DNA of 64,000 nt. Origin: Phytoseiulus persimilis. Taxonomy: Eukaryota; Arthropoda; Arachnida; Mesostigmata; Phytoseiidae. Location of the stretch: NCBI GenBank assembly GCA_037576195.1, contig CM075101.1:30070001-30134000 (forward strand), given 5' to 3'. Position 1 is the first letter of the stretch. Every line of letters starts with the position of its first letter. This document shows positions 25,491 to 39,900 of the stretch, in pieces. Made by a program: the position numbers and the translations under genes. The notes under the pieces were generated by a model. The model saw only the letters and a list, made by a program, of their open reading frames with translations. It had not been told where the DNA came from and did no database searches.

Positions 25491-28400
25491 GCGGTGACGC
25501 AAGGTGATCGGGTGGAGCGGGCTGGGCTTTACGGCGTTCAGGCCATGAGCACGATATTTTATTATGGCACTCGACGCCACGGCGGCGTTTGGCTGCGGCC
25601 TACGATGCGGCCTGACAAAGACCTCAAGAGCAGGAGCTGCCGGCACCGATCAGGCCTGTCCTGTAGTAAAAAGTTTTGTTTTCGAACATATGCACGAAAT
25701 ATTCATATGCGGCGCCTCGTTGATGCTGCCGCTGTTTTCGTCCGTGCTTTCCCGTCTCCATCCTCAGCTGGCTCCGGAGGTCGGCCGTGCGATTCGGAAC
25801 AAATATGCGCTGCGTAACACAAAACACAAACACTTCTAATATCGTATTCAACACCTCCAGGAAACCACCAGGAGTTCGGGACACGATGCGCGTCCCACCA
25901 CAGCGGCTGCGGCTCTTACACGCTCGCTTGCCTGCTCACTTGCCCGCAAACTCGCTGAGCGGGGCCAGGAAATCAATATGGCCCGGCGAGTCAATGTATT
26001 GATGTACGTACGTACCGTAACCTCCGACACGAACCGAGCGGGAATGAGGCGCGGAATCGTCACCCGTAAGATCAACACGCGACCTAATAGACCGGGTTCC
26101 GATTTTTTGCACTTGAGCCAGAAGGCGTACAGAAGACGCAGCACTCACAGTGCGGTCCGCGACGCAGGTTTTTAGAGCGTCCCTGGGGACGAGAGGGAGC
26201 AGCGCCGGAATTCTCCGACGAGATCGTTGATTCATTTCATTGCTCATGCCTCGGCCGGCAGTGCCCCGCAGACTCGAACGCCCAGTCCGTTCGGAGGAGC
26301 AGCTGGACACTCGCTGTCTTTCCAGCTCCTCGATGCCAACAGGTTGATTTCCCAGGAATGCTCTTAGCCTCATTATTGGCAACGGAAGAGACAGACGACG
26401 TTTGGAATGAACGACGTCTGTGATGAATCCACATTGATTCTGGCTAATAACCAGACGCCGACTTGATATAGGATGGACAACAGCGGAGGAAGTCGCGAGA
26501 GCGGTCGACGCGCTGATTGGGACCTATGACAGAGGACGTGTCGTCGAAATGACCAACATTATTAATTACGAACGAACCGGTAGCATCGACGAATCCTAAT
26601 GAATTACAATAACGATTAAGCGAGACTCTCCCTCAACGCTCGAACAAGCTCGATATCGCGGGATATCAGCGACGCCCCCGCGCTTCCGATGGCGGTTTCG
26701 CTTCGGTTTTTGCGAATCTTCTCCCCGACGACGCCTCCCACAAACCCAACCTGTTCCCCGCGTCGCGGAAAGCGTAACCCGACGAACGCTAAAAACTGAT
26801 TGCGTCTACAAGGTTTTCGGTTTCTTATCGTTCAACGCTCCTCGTCGGGTGAGGTAGAGATACCGGGTTTTTGTGACGGTCCCGCGGAGAATAATCTCAG
26901 CACATTTCAGGGACGCGAACAACCGTCGAGCGCAGAAGTTCTGGAAAGCTTGACAGATTCTCAGCGGGGCTGCTCGGAGCGAACACGAGACTGAGCGAGC
27001 ATGAGTAACCAGTTCTGACAACTCCTGCCGTCGCGGAAATAACTGTATCGAGTCGTTCGCTCGTTTTCGGGCGACCCGCGAAGCCGCCAAAGAGGCAATA
27101 AACGAAACTGAACACCTGATCGGGTTCGACAGCACTTCCGAAGCGAAGGCTCCCAACAGCAACACATTACCATCAACATTACGGTCATTCTTCGGTATAA
27201 TCTTCACAACGTGCGGACGGGCAGAAGTTTACTGTCGCCATCTGTCCAGAAGTCTTTCGATTTCTTGCAGAAACTGTCGGGTAACGCGTTTCCGGTCGAG
27301 CTACAGAAGAGAGGAGCTGCCTCGCACTGAGGGTGTTGCACGTTTCCCAGGCTTCGGCAACGCCGCCTACCGGAGGGTTTTGTCGACCTCAGCTCGATTC
27401 GTCTCGGGCAACAATTTGCGATCGGGCTAAGCGCAGGGGAGCGATCCGTCGTCCGGATCGTTTAAGCGAGAGTTTCACACATCGCTCGATCGAATAGAAC
27501 ACGTACCGGCTCCAGGACGCACGTACACAGCGTGACGCGCACGCACAACAGCAGCGCATACTTCCAGTGGTCGGGGAGGTTCGGAAATGTTCATTACAGA
27601 GCTCTCCCGCAACTCTGTGTTGTTTTCAGGAACGGTCTCTGATGTTGGATTTTAATGGTAATGGCAGCTTGCTTGCAGGCTTACCCGGTTCGCTGCTTCC
27701 CTGCTAAGACATTTACCATTATGAACGAGGCCGCTGATGGCGACGACGAGGAAGACGACGACGTTGGACGTTAAACACACGGGGCTCTCGAGCGAGCGGA
27801 ATCGATCGTACGCAAGAAGGATCCCCTCGGCCGGCTGGATAAATTGAGAAAAAACGCGGGGTGTCACGCCATCCGAAAGTTTTGCTCCGATTCAGAATTT
27901 TCACTCCTATCATAACAGCGATATTCAATTTCCTCATCGCCGCCGACGCTCTCTCGAATCGGAGATTTCTGGTTTTTGTCCTGCCCCCGGCACCCCGATT
28001 GTCAATTAGCGCAGACCGTCGAGCGCGCGACGCCAGACCCTCTCCGAGCGCCCATTGGTCGGGAGCGGGCCGGCACAAACAGAACCTCGGACGGCTCATA
28101 TGCAAATTCAAAGGTCAATGGCAAACGTTCTGCCGGTCGGAGGCAAGAAATCGAGTACTTTGTTCGAAAACCCGCTGTTGGCTGGAAGTCCAGCAGCGAC
28201 AACGTTTCCGCCTCGAGGGAAAACGGCGGAAACCGGCGCGGAAGTCTCTCGGAAATGCAGCAGAGACCTCTCGACCCGGAGGAGAAGCTCCCCGTGCCGA
28301 CCGGTGGACAGACCGACTGCTCTCGCAGAAGGTAAGCATCGAGTCCCTTAGGGCACCGCCAAAAGCACGCAACTTGACTTTCGCAACAAGAACGGACCTT

Positions 28401-29916
28401 CTCGTCGCTAGTGCAACTTGACGTTTGCTCTGCGTTCGCATCTCGAATCCTAATGAGACTCCACTCTGTTCGCACGGCTTCGCTGACCGAGGCAATGCCA
28501 CGGCTTTCGAGGAACTGTCTGACCGAGCAGATCAGGCAGATAAATCACGCGTGAAGTTCAATCTAGTTCGACTGGCACGCCCTCGAAAGCGACTTCCGAA
28601 GATTGACGCCGCGCTTCGGTTGGATTTCCGATATGCCAGTTCTAGTCTGAGAGCACGGAACCGGGAACACTGAGCTCGGGTTACTACTGGCTTTAGGGCC
28701 CGTCGTTTCGGCTTTGGTTCGAACCCGCCGCCGTCAGAACTGACTCAATCGCAGGTTGCTTCGACCGAGCGGTTATCCTCAGCCAGTGGCACGCGCGCGT
28801 CCCCTCCGGTCGGAGTTCAAGTTGTCGAATCCCGTTTGTAGCGAAGAGGGCGAGAACCACTGGTAGGAGCAAGTATAATTCATTCTCTTCCTATATATTC
28901 TCTTTGTGGGCTCCTAATGCTTGCAAAGGAATTCCGCTCGCTTTCGGATGGTCACGACGGCCTCCGTCCAGCACTGCTACCGAATCGAGGTTGTTTGAGT
29001 CCCCTTCCGACATTGAGCGAGCTCTAACATTTACAGCACTAAATCTTGTCGACCTTTCGACGTAGTGTTGGTAGACGAGGGATGGCCGTCGCTCGTCCGT
29101 GGCCCCTCCTCCCGGTCTTGGAACCCCCCTTCGGCTACCTCCCTCATGTCGCTCACCGTTTCAGCCGCTCGTTGGCACCCGCAGCACTAACCTACTGGTT
29201 CTTCGCGTTAATAGGCGATCTCCTCCGCTGTCGCGTAGTAACGACCCAGACTAAGAGTCCGTTGCAGTGAGTGATTTAGTGAAAGCTGGCCAGCAACCGA
29301 TTCGCCGGATCCACTGGAGCAACGTCGGAGCCGACGAGCCATTGGGCTTCGATGTCCGTCGTCCACAGGCCAAGGACGTCCAGGAATCAGACAGGCTCGA
29401 GTCGATCCGACGGCGTCCGCTGCTTGACTTTTGTTCTTCTCCTCTGGCATTAGTAGTCAATTACTGTTGGTAATACCGCAACCGCGGACATCGTTCCTGC
29501 AACCACTGCGACAACGTCCACTTCACTCCCCATTCCACTGCCGCCGCCAAGTATTGCTATTCCTCCTTCCGCTAGCAGTCACGATGGACAACCAGAGATC
29601 GATAAACGGTGTCGTTACAATCGATCGATGTTCACAGATTGATATTGACCCGCTCCTCACCGAGCCCAGATAGCTTCGGTGCATTGAGCAGCCACCCCGG
29701 GACGTTACTTGATTTCGGGAGATTCCGCCAACGGGCCCGAGCGGGTCCTGCGCCGTGGCCGAGAAGGATGGGGCAGGAATCGGTTCCATGTAAGAACGAA
29801 GCCGGCGAATGACTGCGCGGTTTTCGTCTTGTTGAGTGAACCAATTCTGCGTGGCATTGCGTGCAGTAGTCAGTCGGAGACGAAGTCTAGCAGGGTCCGG
29901 TCGGGTGGGAAGCATG

Positions 29917-29955
29917 GCGGGCGGGCGGGCAGGCAGGCAGGCGGCCGGTCGGTCA
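29917..29955 (+). repeat. GGGC/GGCA tetranucleotide tract
   Basis: GCGGGCGGGCGGGCAGGCAGGCAGGC followed by CGGTCGGTC, a two-part tetranucleotide microsatellite. Confidence 0.8.
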
Positions 29956-32900
29956 CCGTCTACCATTTCGACCGTGAGAGGCGCCATCGAGGCGGCCGGC
30001 TTCTGCCCTTGTCCCTCGAGTCGTTCTCCTGCGCTCTCGCCATAGCAACTCAGACAGCCGCTCCCTGACCGGTCTGCTGCCTTCCTTCCTCAGACAAGCC
30101 GCTGTGTGGTAATACTCTAGATGGAAATTATATTGGCTCTCAAACGGCATCGGAGTCCGCTGCGCTCACGAGTAAAAATGTCCTGTTTGTTTACGCGCTA
30201 CTCTATGGCTGTCGTCTGCACGCGGTCGCTGCGAGGAGTCTCGGGCCAGCGTGGGCGGCGGTGTGTTGCCACCAAACCAACAAGTGCCAAAACTCTTCGA
30301 CGGTGGGAGTGAAAGACTCCATCGGACTTCTGGCTGCGGTCCCGCTGAAAATAGTCTTCTGATCCAACCCCAGAGGTCTCCCGCGCAACCGTGGGTCGGC
30401 GAACACGATCACGAGCCATGACTCGATACCGCGATATTGGACTCGAATCGTCGTCGCGTATCCTGTCATTGGTGGCACTCTGATGGTTTCCGAGAAAGCG
30501 AGAATTCAATTTGACCGAGCTTCAAGAGGGCTGTTGCCCATGGACGTCTTGCGGAAACGAGCGAGGGGCATCGGAGCGGAAAGCGAACAAGGAATGTTCA
30601 TATCGGTCTCTATGTTCCTCCGAGAGACCTACTCTGCAACCGCCTGTTCTCCCTTCCGCGACTATGCGCGGGACTTCACGATTCCTGCGAGGATTTCGAT
30701 GTCATTTGTGTCATAGCAATCGGCCGACACAAATAACTGAATTATAGCACAGCGAGACTCCGAATCCTTGAGAAATCAAGTCATTCCACCGTTATTCTTC
30801 CTCGCGACTCGGCGAGAACAGGAGTTGGGTCTCTTTAAACGCTCTCAGCGTTGTCAAGGGTGATGGCGCCCGATCGGCGGAATTCAAAAGAGGTGGGGAA
30901 ACTGTACGATGTTGGTGCGGACTTGTTATTGATCGCGAATGTTTCAACTCTACCATCATCTGCCGGGCCCTTCTTCGTGAGCTAGATGTCTGATGAACGA
31001 GTAATGAGCCACGTTACATGAAGGAAACAATTCGCCGTACTTTGAGCGTTCATAGTTTCCTTCTGGAAATTTCGCATGAGATATTACGTCGTGTGGCACC
31101 ACGATGTCCGGGATCTCGGAAATAACGATTGGTCTGTGTCGAGGAAGCATTATCCGTTGGCAATCTCGGATCGATCTCAGTGCCCTGAATGGCCCGGTGT
31201 TGTGCTTCTCGAACGAACCGATTCAGGAGTCAGGATGCGGGCCTGGGGCGGAGATTTGAGGCCTCCAGAGCGATTCGGATCAGTAAGAGCGACCGGAATC
31301 AGCGTCAGAAGTCCCTGTCCAAAGAGCGACTTGGGTTATTCGCAGAACTCACTGCTGCTCAGCCGGAAAAACCCGTTCCGATGGCAGAAGTTCTCTCTAG
31401 CGAACGACCGGACAACTGATCGACAGCGAACAGTTGTTGACTTCAGCAAGAGTGGCCACTACAGCAGCCGCAGAAAATGAAGCTCACCGGAAAGTTGCGG
31501 CGTCACCCATCGGCGATTCCGATTTTCTAAACATTTATACTTGAAGCACAACCTGCGCCTTCAGTTCTTGGCGGTTGACGAGATTTCTGATTCTGTCGGT
31601 AGATAGAAACCCGAATCGGCGAACGGAACGTCTCTTTCGCGCTGATGGCTCCTCCGTTCGGCGTCAGTTTTTTTCTATTCGGCCTTCGGCTCGAGCTGCC
31701 GGCGCGAGTGACTGACGGCTGTTTGCGGATTTCAACCTTGTTCCGAGTCGGATGCTGACAATATTCAGAATAGTTCGTCCCGAATGATTCTCCCGACCGA
31801 TGCCGTGGCCAAAGGTTCAGGGAGAGTGTACGTTTGAGAACTTTTGGCCCTCATCCGACACTTTCGGGTTTTCGAAATAATTCATTGTGATTCCGATAAC
31901 GGCCCTTCCGATCCCGGGGTTTGTCTATCGACCTGTCGGAGAGTCCGAATGCCGATGCGCACATGGATCCGCTTTTCACCACTTCTGATTTCTTCTTCTC
32001 GGATCCTGTCTTCCATGTTTACCCAATCCAAGCATCCGAAGCGCGGCAATGCCCACCTTCGTTTCGGAATTCATCAGCCTCGAAGACGCTTCCAGCTCCC
32101 CATTTTTCGTCGCAACGATTCGAGTCACCGCCGCGATAATAATCGCTCACGGAGTTCATCACGGATGGTGCTACGTCAGCGTTTCTGACTCCCTTGATCT
32201 CGATTAATTTCCACGCTAAACGGCGAACTCGCCACTCGATCCCCAAGCTGGGTCCCACCCGGAAATCTTGACAGCCCGCGCCTCAAATCTGCACCAACTC
32301 GCTATTATTTGAGATACGGTAGCGATCCGCAACCGCCGGCGCCTCGAGGTGAACCGTGACATCGGCTAGGTGCTCAGCGCGGAGCTCAGTGAACACTCGC
32401 ACCATTTAAACCGTCCCCATCATCAGGCTCCCATTCATTTTGTTTAGTTTCTAATCATCGGTTTTCTGCGTCAGACGACTTCCCGGCTGCTGCTCGTTTT
32501 GATGTCGGATGGTGTTAATTAACGAAGTCGGTTTTCGCAACGTTTTTCGCCATGCGGCAGCGCAGAGGAACTCGGCGAATTCCGGTTTCTGGACGCAGTG
32601 TCCGAATTGGAAAAGAGAGAATATCGGTCGGCGCTCGCTGAACCACTTGGACGCCAAGAAAATTTTGATGATATAGCGCCGTGATAAACGTCCGCTCGGA
32701 TTCGGAAAGTCTCATTGAGACATCGTTCGTCCAGCGTCGGCCTATTCAGGAAACACTGGCGACCGTGTAGCGCTCCTCTCATTGGCAACCACTCGTTTTT
32801 TATGGTTTTCGCAAACAAACGAGCCTGTGTCGATAGCAGAAGCCCTGTGACACAACCACTCGGGGCAGAGTCGTTCCTCTGAAGAAAACAAACTGTTAAG

Positions 32901-35900
32901 TTTTCCAGTCCCTGATTAGCTCGTGGCTGTGATAGCCGAAGATTATTGTCGTCAACAGCAGATCTGCACTACGAGAGGCGGGGCATGCGGCGGCAGCGGC
33001 GCTGCAGCGTCAAATGCCGCGTTCGATCAATTCGAAGTGGTCGCGCGGAAGGAGACGACGCGAAGCTTGTGATTTCAATTGCGATGTCCTAATCAAAGCG
33101 ATATTTGATTGACGTCTGCCAGCCGACGAGTCGCGCGGCCAGACAGACATCTTCGGGCCAAGATGGTGGAGCATACGCAAAGCACCAATCATCAACAAGA
33201 CCACCGAAGAGGAAAGTGCAATTTGGTCACCCCGTTGTCGCTGCCACAACCTCTATGTGACCATTTGTTCGCTCGTCCGGCGATTCACCTGCTAAAGCGC
33301 TCCGAACCAACATGGACCGGAGGTCGAACCCCACCGTGGATATAATCGCCGTTCCGCTCCCGTGCGTGAACAAGAAAAACGGATCTACGCTATACCTGCC
33401 GTTGATCGAGGGCAGTGATCCAAAGTTGTTGTCACCCTCCGCACTTGGCGGCGGGAGAACGTGAGAGCTGTCTGAGCAAAATTTGGCTGGAGCCCCGAAG
33501 TGCTCCAAGACCTTTAGGATCATTCTAAGCCGGGGCCTTGGCGAGCCAGGAACACAGGGGCGAGCTAACGAGTGCCGAGACCGTCGTCACTCGTTTTTCA
33601 TCTCAAGTGAAGAGAAATGGGTTCAGGGACCTCTCTTGAGGGGGGGGTGGGAGTTGTTCGACGATTGGACATCGGGAATTCGTCATGCTTGTGTTTCTTC
33701 TTGCGCTGGTTTCTTCGGCAGCCAATTCCGTGGCTGGCTAGTTGAACTGAATGGCACGAGCACGAGTTGGGGAACGAAACAGCCGCCCCTCCAAGGCGTG
33801 AGTTTCCGCTATCACAGCTAGTTTTCGATTCGTCCAGTTTCGCCTAGTTCCCGCATTGGTCGATATATGGTAAGTTTTCACATCCCGTCTCGGACGGCAT
33901 CAACGAAAACGGGCGAAAAGAGATGACGGGGGCGAATACGGCAGGAGCGCAATCTTGAGTCAGCCGACAGGTGACACGAAAGATAGGAGAAAAAATCACA
34001 GACAACTTGGAGGAACTATTCCGTATCGCGATGGACCGAACACTATCGCCGACGTCAAAGTCGCTCGACGATGAAGAGGAAAACTTTACCTCCGATCAAC
34101 TTCCTTAGTCCGGATCCCATTCGAATGGCGATCCTGCAAAACGTTGGTTCTTGAGATTCCAGTGACGGGCGCTAACTCGTTCGAGTTCTTGCTACACGGC
34201 GCTATTGCTAGACCAAGCTGGCGAACAGTAATTTTTAAACATTCCGGACAAGGAATGGTGAGCTCGCAGTTTTGTTTTTGTAAACCGAGCCCGCTGGTCG
34301 CAATCACAGACTGGTGATTATGGAGTTCTGTTCTGGCATGCGGTGGCTTTTCTGGTCGACGTTCCTGTTGAATCCATTCGAGTTGACGGCGTCTGACTGG
34401 GGGAACTTCTCGTCCTGACGCAATCGAGCACATGACGCTCGATTCTTGATATTTTGCCGTTCCGCCAACATCTCGCCACTGGTGACGAATTCAGACGACG
34501 GAGAAACTTTTTTCCAACATCGATCTCATTCTGGGTCGAGAACAATGCATGCGGCCCTCCGTCTCAAGCGAATACTGTGAATCCAAGCGAACGCGCTGAA
34601 CACAACAATGAATCGGAGCTTGACCTCCGAGTCGAAACCACTTGTTGATGTTGCTGACGACTCAGAGAAAACGATATTCACTCCCCGGAAATAGAAACCG
34701 CTGATCACATGTGAACAAAAAAAGAAAAACAAGACGACGTCACCCAAAATTAGGCAACCGAGGAGCTGACCAGAGCTAGGAGCCTGACGGATGAAATGTC
34801 GCGCAAATAACCAAACGGACACCCGACTGACGGAAGGATTGCGAACTCAACAGCTGTCATCGATACGCGACGAACCCGATGGATTGCTCACTTCGACTCC
34901 GTACTTCATCAGCTTGCATAATCGTCAACGAGACAATTTGTAGCTGATGTCGATGGACATTCCCTTAACAAACTATCGCTGCTGACCATGGAGCCTCTCT
35001 GTTTCTTCGAAGTTCACCAATGTCATTTGAACATGAGTGTTCAACTGCAGTCGCGACACCGGCTGCCCGCGCGACCTCAGCGACAAAAACGCTGGAACTA
35101 CGACAGCGTCGTCGACATCAATTGATAATGCCAACGAAGGCAAAACGAGCTCACCAACGCGCACACGCAGGCATGCGTGCCTATCGGTTCGTGGGCCGGT
35201 GGGCGAAATCAAACGGAAAAGAAATGAGGGCTGTCCCCAGCGTCACAAAACGTTGTCGTCTCTTCTTTGAAAAGAAAAAACGGCGGAAGCGGCGCGCAAT
35301 AGCCATGTGCCTCATCGCTCGAAGCGGTTTCCGGAAAAAAAAAACGCACAAAAAGAACTGGAAACAAAAGTGAAACCCACTAACCGAGAGAAAGGAAAGC
35401 TCATGCAGTCAACGGCTGAGCGCTCGTTCCAACCGGCGATGGAGGTGGCGTTCCACTGGGGGAGAAAAGGTCCGTTGATTCTCCTCTGCTTCGGTTCCGA
35501 AGACTTCTGGTCACTTGCCAAGCTGCAACCAGTTATCCAGTTACGCCAATCGATGGAGCATTTAGCGCGCCAACCGAGAGAGCGACCGAAGTCAAGGAGG
35601 CGGCCAAAGCACCCTGGTGGGCAAACAGCTATTCTACAAAGCATCTCAACGTCGTACGCCGTTGTCGCCAGTTATTCCGCCGATTCGATAACCATTTAGC
35701 GAGACGTCGCGACATCATTGACACAGCCGCAGACAGGCTAGAAGCCGCCGAGCCGACCGCCCTGTATTGTCGGTGCGAATAAAATGTCCATATCAATGCA
35801 CACAGCGCAAGGACGCCAGCGTCGGGTTCTACAGAGCCACCTGTCCTGTCGTTGTCGAATAGCTTCCAATGTTCTGTAATTCGAGTTGAGCTATTGAACC

Positions 35901-38900
35901 CAACGATCATCTCGCGGGTGAAACAGGAGAAGACGGTTCGGAGCCGGCCGCCGGAGAGTGGTTGACGCATTGAACTCAGTACTGTAAACTCTTCCTTGAC
36001 AGCACAGGGTCACTCGTGAGTGATTGAGGTTCATCTTTCGCTGTCTGGGAACACACCGAGTTTGTGGCGGAGATATTGAGGATGACTCACAGGTTCTTCC
36101 CAGAGTGGAACTTCCTTGAGTGAGGGCTCAAGGTCTAGCAGCCGTCCTCTCATGCCTTCTGATATATGAGGAGCTCTCCGAGGCGAAAAGCCAGGGGAGA
36201 GATGACACCGTAACAGCTGGGGTCGATGAGAGCCGTTTTCGGTTTCGAGCACTTGTCGTCTTCTCCTTATCTTGTGCTCTGTCTCAATTCTCCTCAATGA
36301 GCTCACGGAACCGCCCCGCCGGTGGAGGACTACACCGAACGAAGATGGAGAATCTGGTTGTTCGGGAACAGCTTGGAGCAATATGAGTCAGCGCTCGTGT
36401 TATTCTCGAGCCGTTCGACTACACAGAGCATCGTGAGAACTGGTCACTCGACTCGACTTTTGAACATTCGAAAATCGTGCGCCTTCATCTCCGATTCGGA
36501 GCGCGAAAACCACTTTCCGTGAGCAGCCGGCGCAACGAGCTCAACTGATCGTAGCCCGTGAGGGACTGATTCACACTTGGAGTGTACTCGGAACGAACAA
36601 CAGACGCTCACAAATCGGGAACCGGGAAGCAGAAACCCCATTTGAACATGATCCGAACCAACCCGGAACTCGGAACGCCTTCAGAGTTCACTTTCGAGCA
36701 CTCCGGGGCAGAGAGACATTTGTTTTCAACTCAGCAAAATAAATCTCCTTGCCGCAGCTTCTTGTCGCCCGATGCTCTTCGCACCAACCGAAGGTTCGAG
36801 AGAGTAGAGTTCATGACATTCGCGCCAAGGCGTTGCCGTATCGAAACCCATCAAAGTCAGCTGACCCGTTGAGAAACGCGATAGCTTTCTTTCTTTGAGG
36901 GATTGGCCGGCTCATCTCACGTGTCTCGGATGGAAACCTCGATCGTTTTCCGCCGGATACTTCGGATATGCGACTGAAATAGATTCTCGTCGCGATATGG
37001 GCACAAGTCTGTAGCAATGAACATGAAATCAAGGGCGTCGAAATGATTCTCCCGTGCTGACATCATGTCAGCTGAGCTTCGCTTTCAGCGCGAGACCTGA
37101 AGGCGAGAATTCACTCTGGAAACTCTGTCAATGAGTTGGCAGAAGTCCAGGCATTGTTGTCCTGCGACAAGACAATCGGAATGCTTGGCAACTTGGGTAA
37201 TATTCACAATTCTTGAAGCAGTCCAGAAAACCATCGCCCCCGAAGCGTCAGATGGATTATATGCCGGCTGAGTCAGGAGAATCAGCAGTTCGGATGAACG
37301 GTCGAATTCTTGCGGTGTCGCGTCTGTATAATGCGATCATGGTCAGCCACCGGCCGGTGTTCTCTGGATCGGGAGGCCGGGACAATGCTTCAGGAAGGCA
37401 TCGATTCTTGATGAGTTCGAAAATTGACGCTAGGACTCCGAAGGGTTCCGAACTCACCTTCAGGAAAGTTTTGGAGTTGTTCCACACGTGGTGACGCCAT
37501 ATCGTTGTGATTGTGTCGTTTTCTTCGGCGGCGAACCTAGGCACTTTGGGAACTGCGAACCTCCTTGCTGCTTGCGAACTTCAACTCCGAGACTAAATTG
37601 AACAGTATCCTAAGAACGACTAGATGCCACCACGGACGGGTCGTCGTCGCAACGCGCCTCGCCGATGCCGACTTGTTGATGTGATCCACTGGTTGAACTC
37701 GCCACTTCACATCAACCGGCACCAGTTCCGCCTGATCTGGTCCGATCGCTACTGCTGGTGCTCGTGGTGGTTCCACTGCTGGTGCCGGTTGTAGGATAAG
37801 ACAGCTAGGGTCTCCGTTAGGGAGAGGGACCCGGTCAGATACCCAGCCAGGGACTCCTTCTCCCTGCTTGTAACTGTTTGGCTCGTTGCCGCCACCGCCA
37901 AACCGAAAGATAGGCAGCCGATGAACGTCCGCCCGTCGGACCAGTGAGTGAGGCTCGTGAGCTCATTTATGTTTCCGTCCGATGTTTGGAATCGCTCTCT
38001 CTTATGCTCCGATGCAGCTTGGGGGCTAAAAGAACGGTGCGGCGATCAGAACATTCCACATCGATTTTCCAGTAGCAGCAGCGGGATCTTGTCTGTATAT
38101 TGTGCATGTGGCTGCTCGGAATTTGGAGTCAGACGTCCGCCTCGCTCCTCACTCTCATCGACAATGATTCGACCCACCTCTGCATCTGTCGCTCCTGTTG
38201 TCGCTCACAGATTTTGTCAGATCCGCGTGTCCGCTCTCTGTTTTCGTGACGCCAGCTCTTCCAGCCCGCCCATGGTAGCACGTCTGGAGCGCGGAGTCTC
38301 GAGTGGCGTAGCTGCCATCAATTATTTCAGACTCCTCGTCTGAGGTTTTCGCTCACCAAGTCCTTGCATACACTCTTTGTGAAAGCACCAACGTGGGAGC
38401 GCATGGTTTGATCCGCGACTCTCGAGCTGTATTCCCGCATGACCACCTAACGAACTGGAGGAACAATTCTTGATGAGCCATGAGACAGGAATCTTGAGGC
38501 TCTGATCGGAGCTCGGGTCTCGTTGAGTTCGCTTGTCTCTTCTCAAGGATAGGCTCTGGCTGCCACTTTTCTAGAGCAGTTCCACAATTCGGGAGAAGTT
38601 CGAGCGGGCTCTCGCTTTTGGCGACGGGGTAGTCCAAGAATATGTTCGCGTTCCGTTGTACCTGTTGCCCGGTACTCAACGCTTCGTGCAATCCCTGATT
38701 CTGGCGTGCTGTACCCGCGCGAAAATTCTCACTCATCAGTCGACATCGGAGATCACAACTCCAATCTCGCAGATCCTGTATGGTTGCAACTTCAAATCCA
38801 TGCTTTTTTTCATAATTCGAACAAAATCGAAGGATAACGCTGCCGCTGAGGAAGTCGATACTGAATAATCAGAGGTATAGAGAGTCAGCTGAGCAAAATA

Positions 38901-39824
38901 TTTTTGAGACTTGGAGACACACGGATCACGGCCAATGCTTCCAACTTCCCTGCGCCGATCTCCGCACAACTGGCTGATCCGATGTGGCAGAGAATCTGCT
39001 GGCGATTCTTCCAACGTAGCCATACTATCTTCCGGCGAGGGTTCGCGTGTTTTGCCGGAATTTGGCCACATCGAAACTGAAACCACACCGAGTTTTTCTC
39101 CCATGATACTGGTCGGTACTGGGATTGATGTTGAACGTAAGCCTTCGGAGCCACTAGTTCGTCTACTAAGCTTGACCCTGATTTTTTCAACGAAAGCTCA
39201 AGCTCATACGTGAGCTCAGAGAGAGACGAGTAGATCTTACATTCCGAGCTCTCAGATGAGTTCTGACGCAACACTCGTAACACATCCTTCGTGGCTCAGC
39301 TACAGAGATGACAATAAACAACTTCGTCTGATCACAATGATCCGTAAAGTTGTCAGCCCCGGTCTATTGTGCATTATGAGCCGTTCTCAGATTGAGTCAA
39401 GCTAGTTCCTCCCATAAACTCCCAGGGCCATCTTCTCTCAAGTTCTTACAGAACAGTTGATACCCGGTTGAACTCCCGGCCATGAGTCTACTCCATGAGC
39501 TTTTTCCAGGAAGTGGGAATCTACGAAATTGGTTGCTTTCAATAACCTCGGAGCTTGATCCAACAAGAATCGATCTTTGCAGCCGTGTATCCTCGGTTTA
39601 TCGGTTCAATTTTACTATTTTGCAATCATTGAACATAGGCTCCATCGGATGAAAACACAACCATCGATGGCAACAGAGTTTTTCCGAACTTTTTGCCCAA
39701 TTTTTGACGGAAACTCGAATGTTTTTCGTAGGAGTCCTTCAGCCCACGATAACGTTCTATCGACGCGGTTTTGAGCGAAATGTAAGAGACCTCGGCAATC
39801 AGTGAGCCTTGCAGAGGCGGCTAG

Positions 39825-39900
39825 AGCCAGTGGCGTAGCTAGCCGGGGTGGGGAGGCGCACCAGGCGGCACATCCTAGGACGGCATCAGGGCCATGGAGT
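39825..39900 (+). mobile_element. Possible end of a hAT-like nonautonomous DNA transposon
   Basis: The sequence begins CAGTGGCGTAGCTAGCCG and continues G-rich. The CAGTGGCG start resembles termini of many short nonautonomous DNA elements in animals. No matching inverted end (CGCCACTG) and no target duplication were found nearby, so at most this is a fragment. Confidence 0.22.

Noticed and set aside
28705-28740. GGTTCGAACCC, another B-box-like word that could mark a tRNA-derived SINE
   Set aside because: The A-box candidate upstream lacks a required base and lies at a short distance; no poly-A or repeat body follows.
38303-38318. AGTGGCGTAGCT, a 12-nt match to the possible transposon end at 39.83 kb
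   Set aside because: Twelve-base matches are frequent by chance in 64 kb, and the similarity does not extend.
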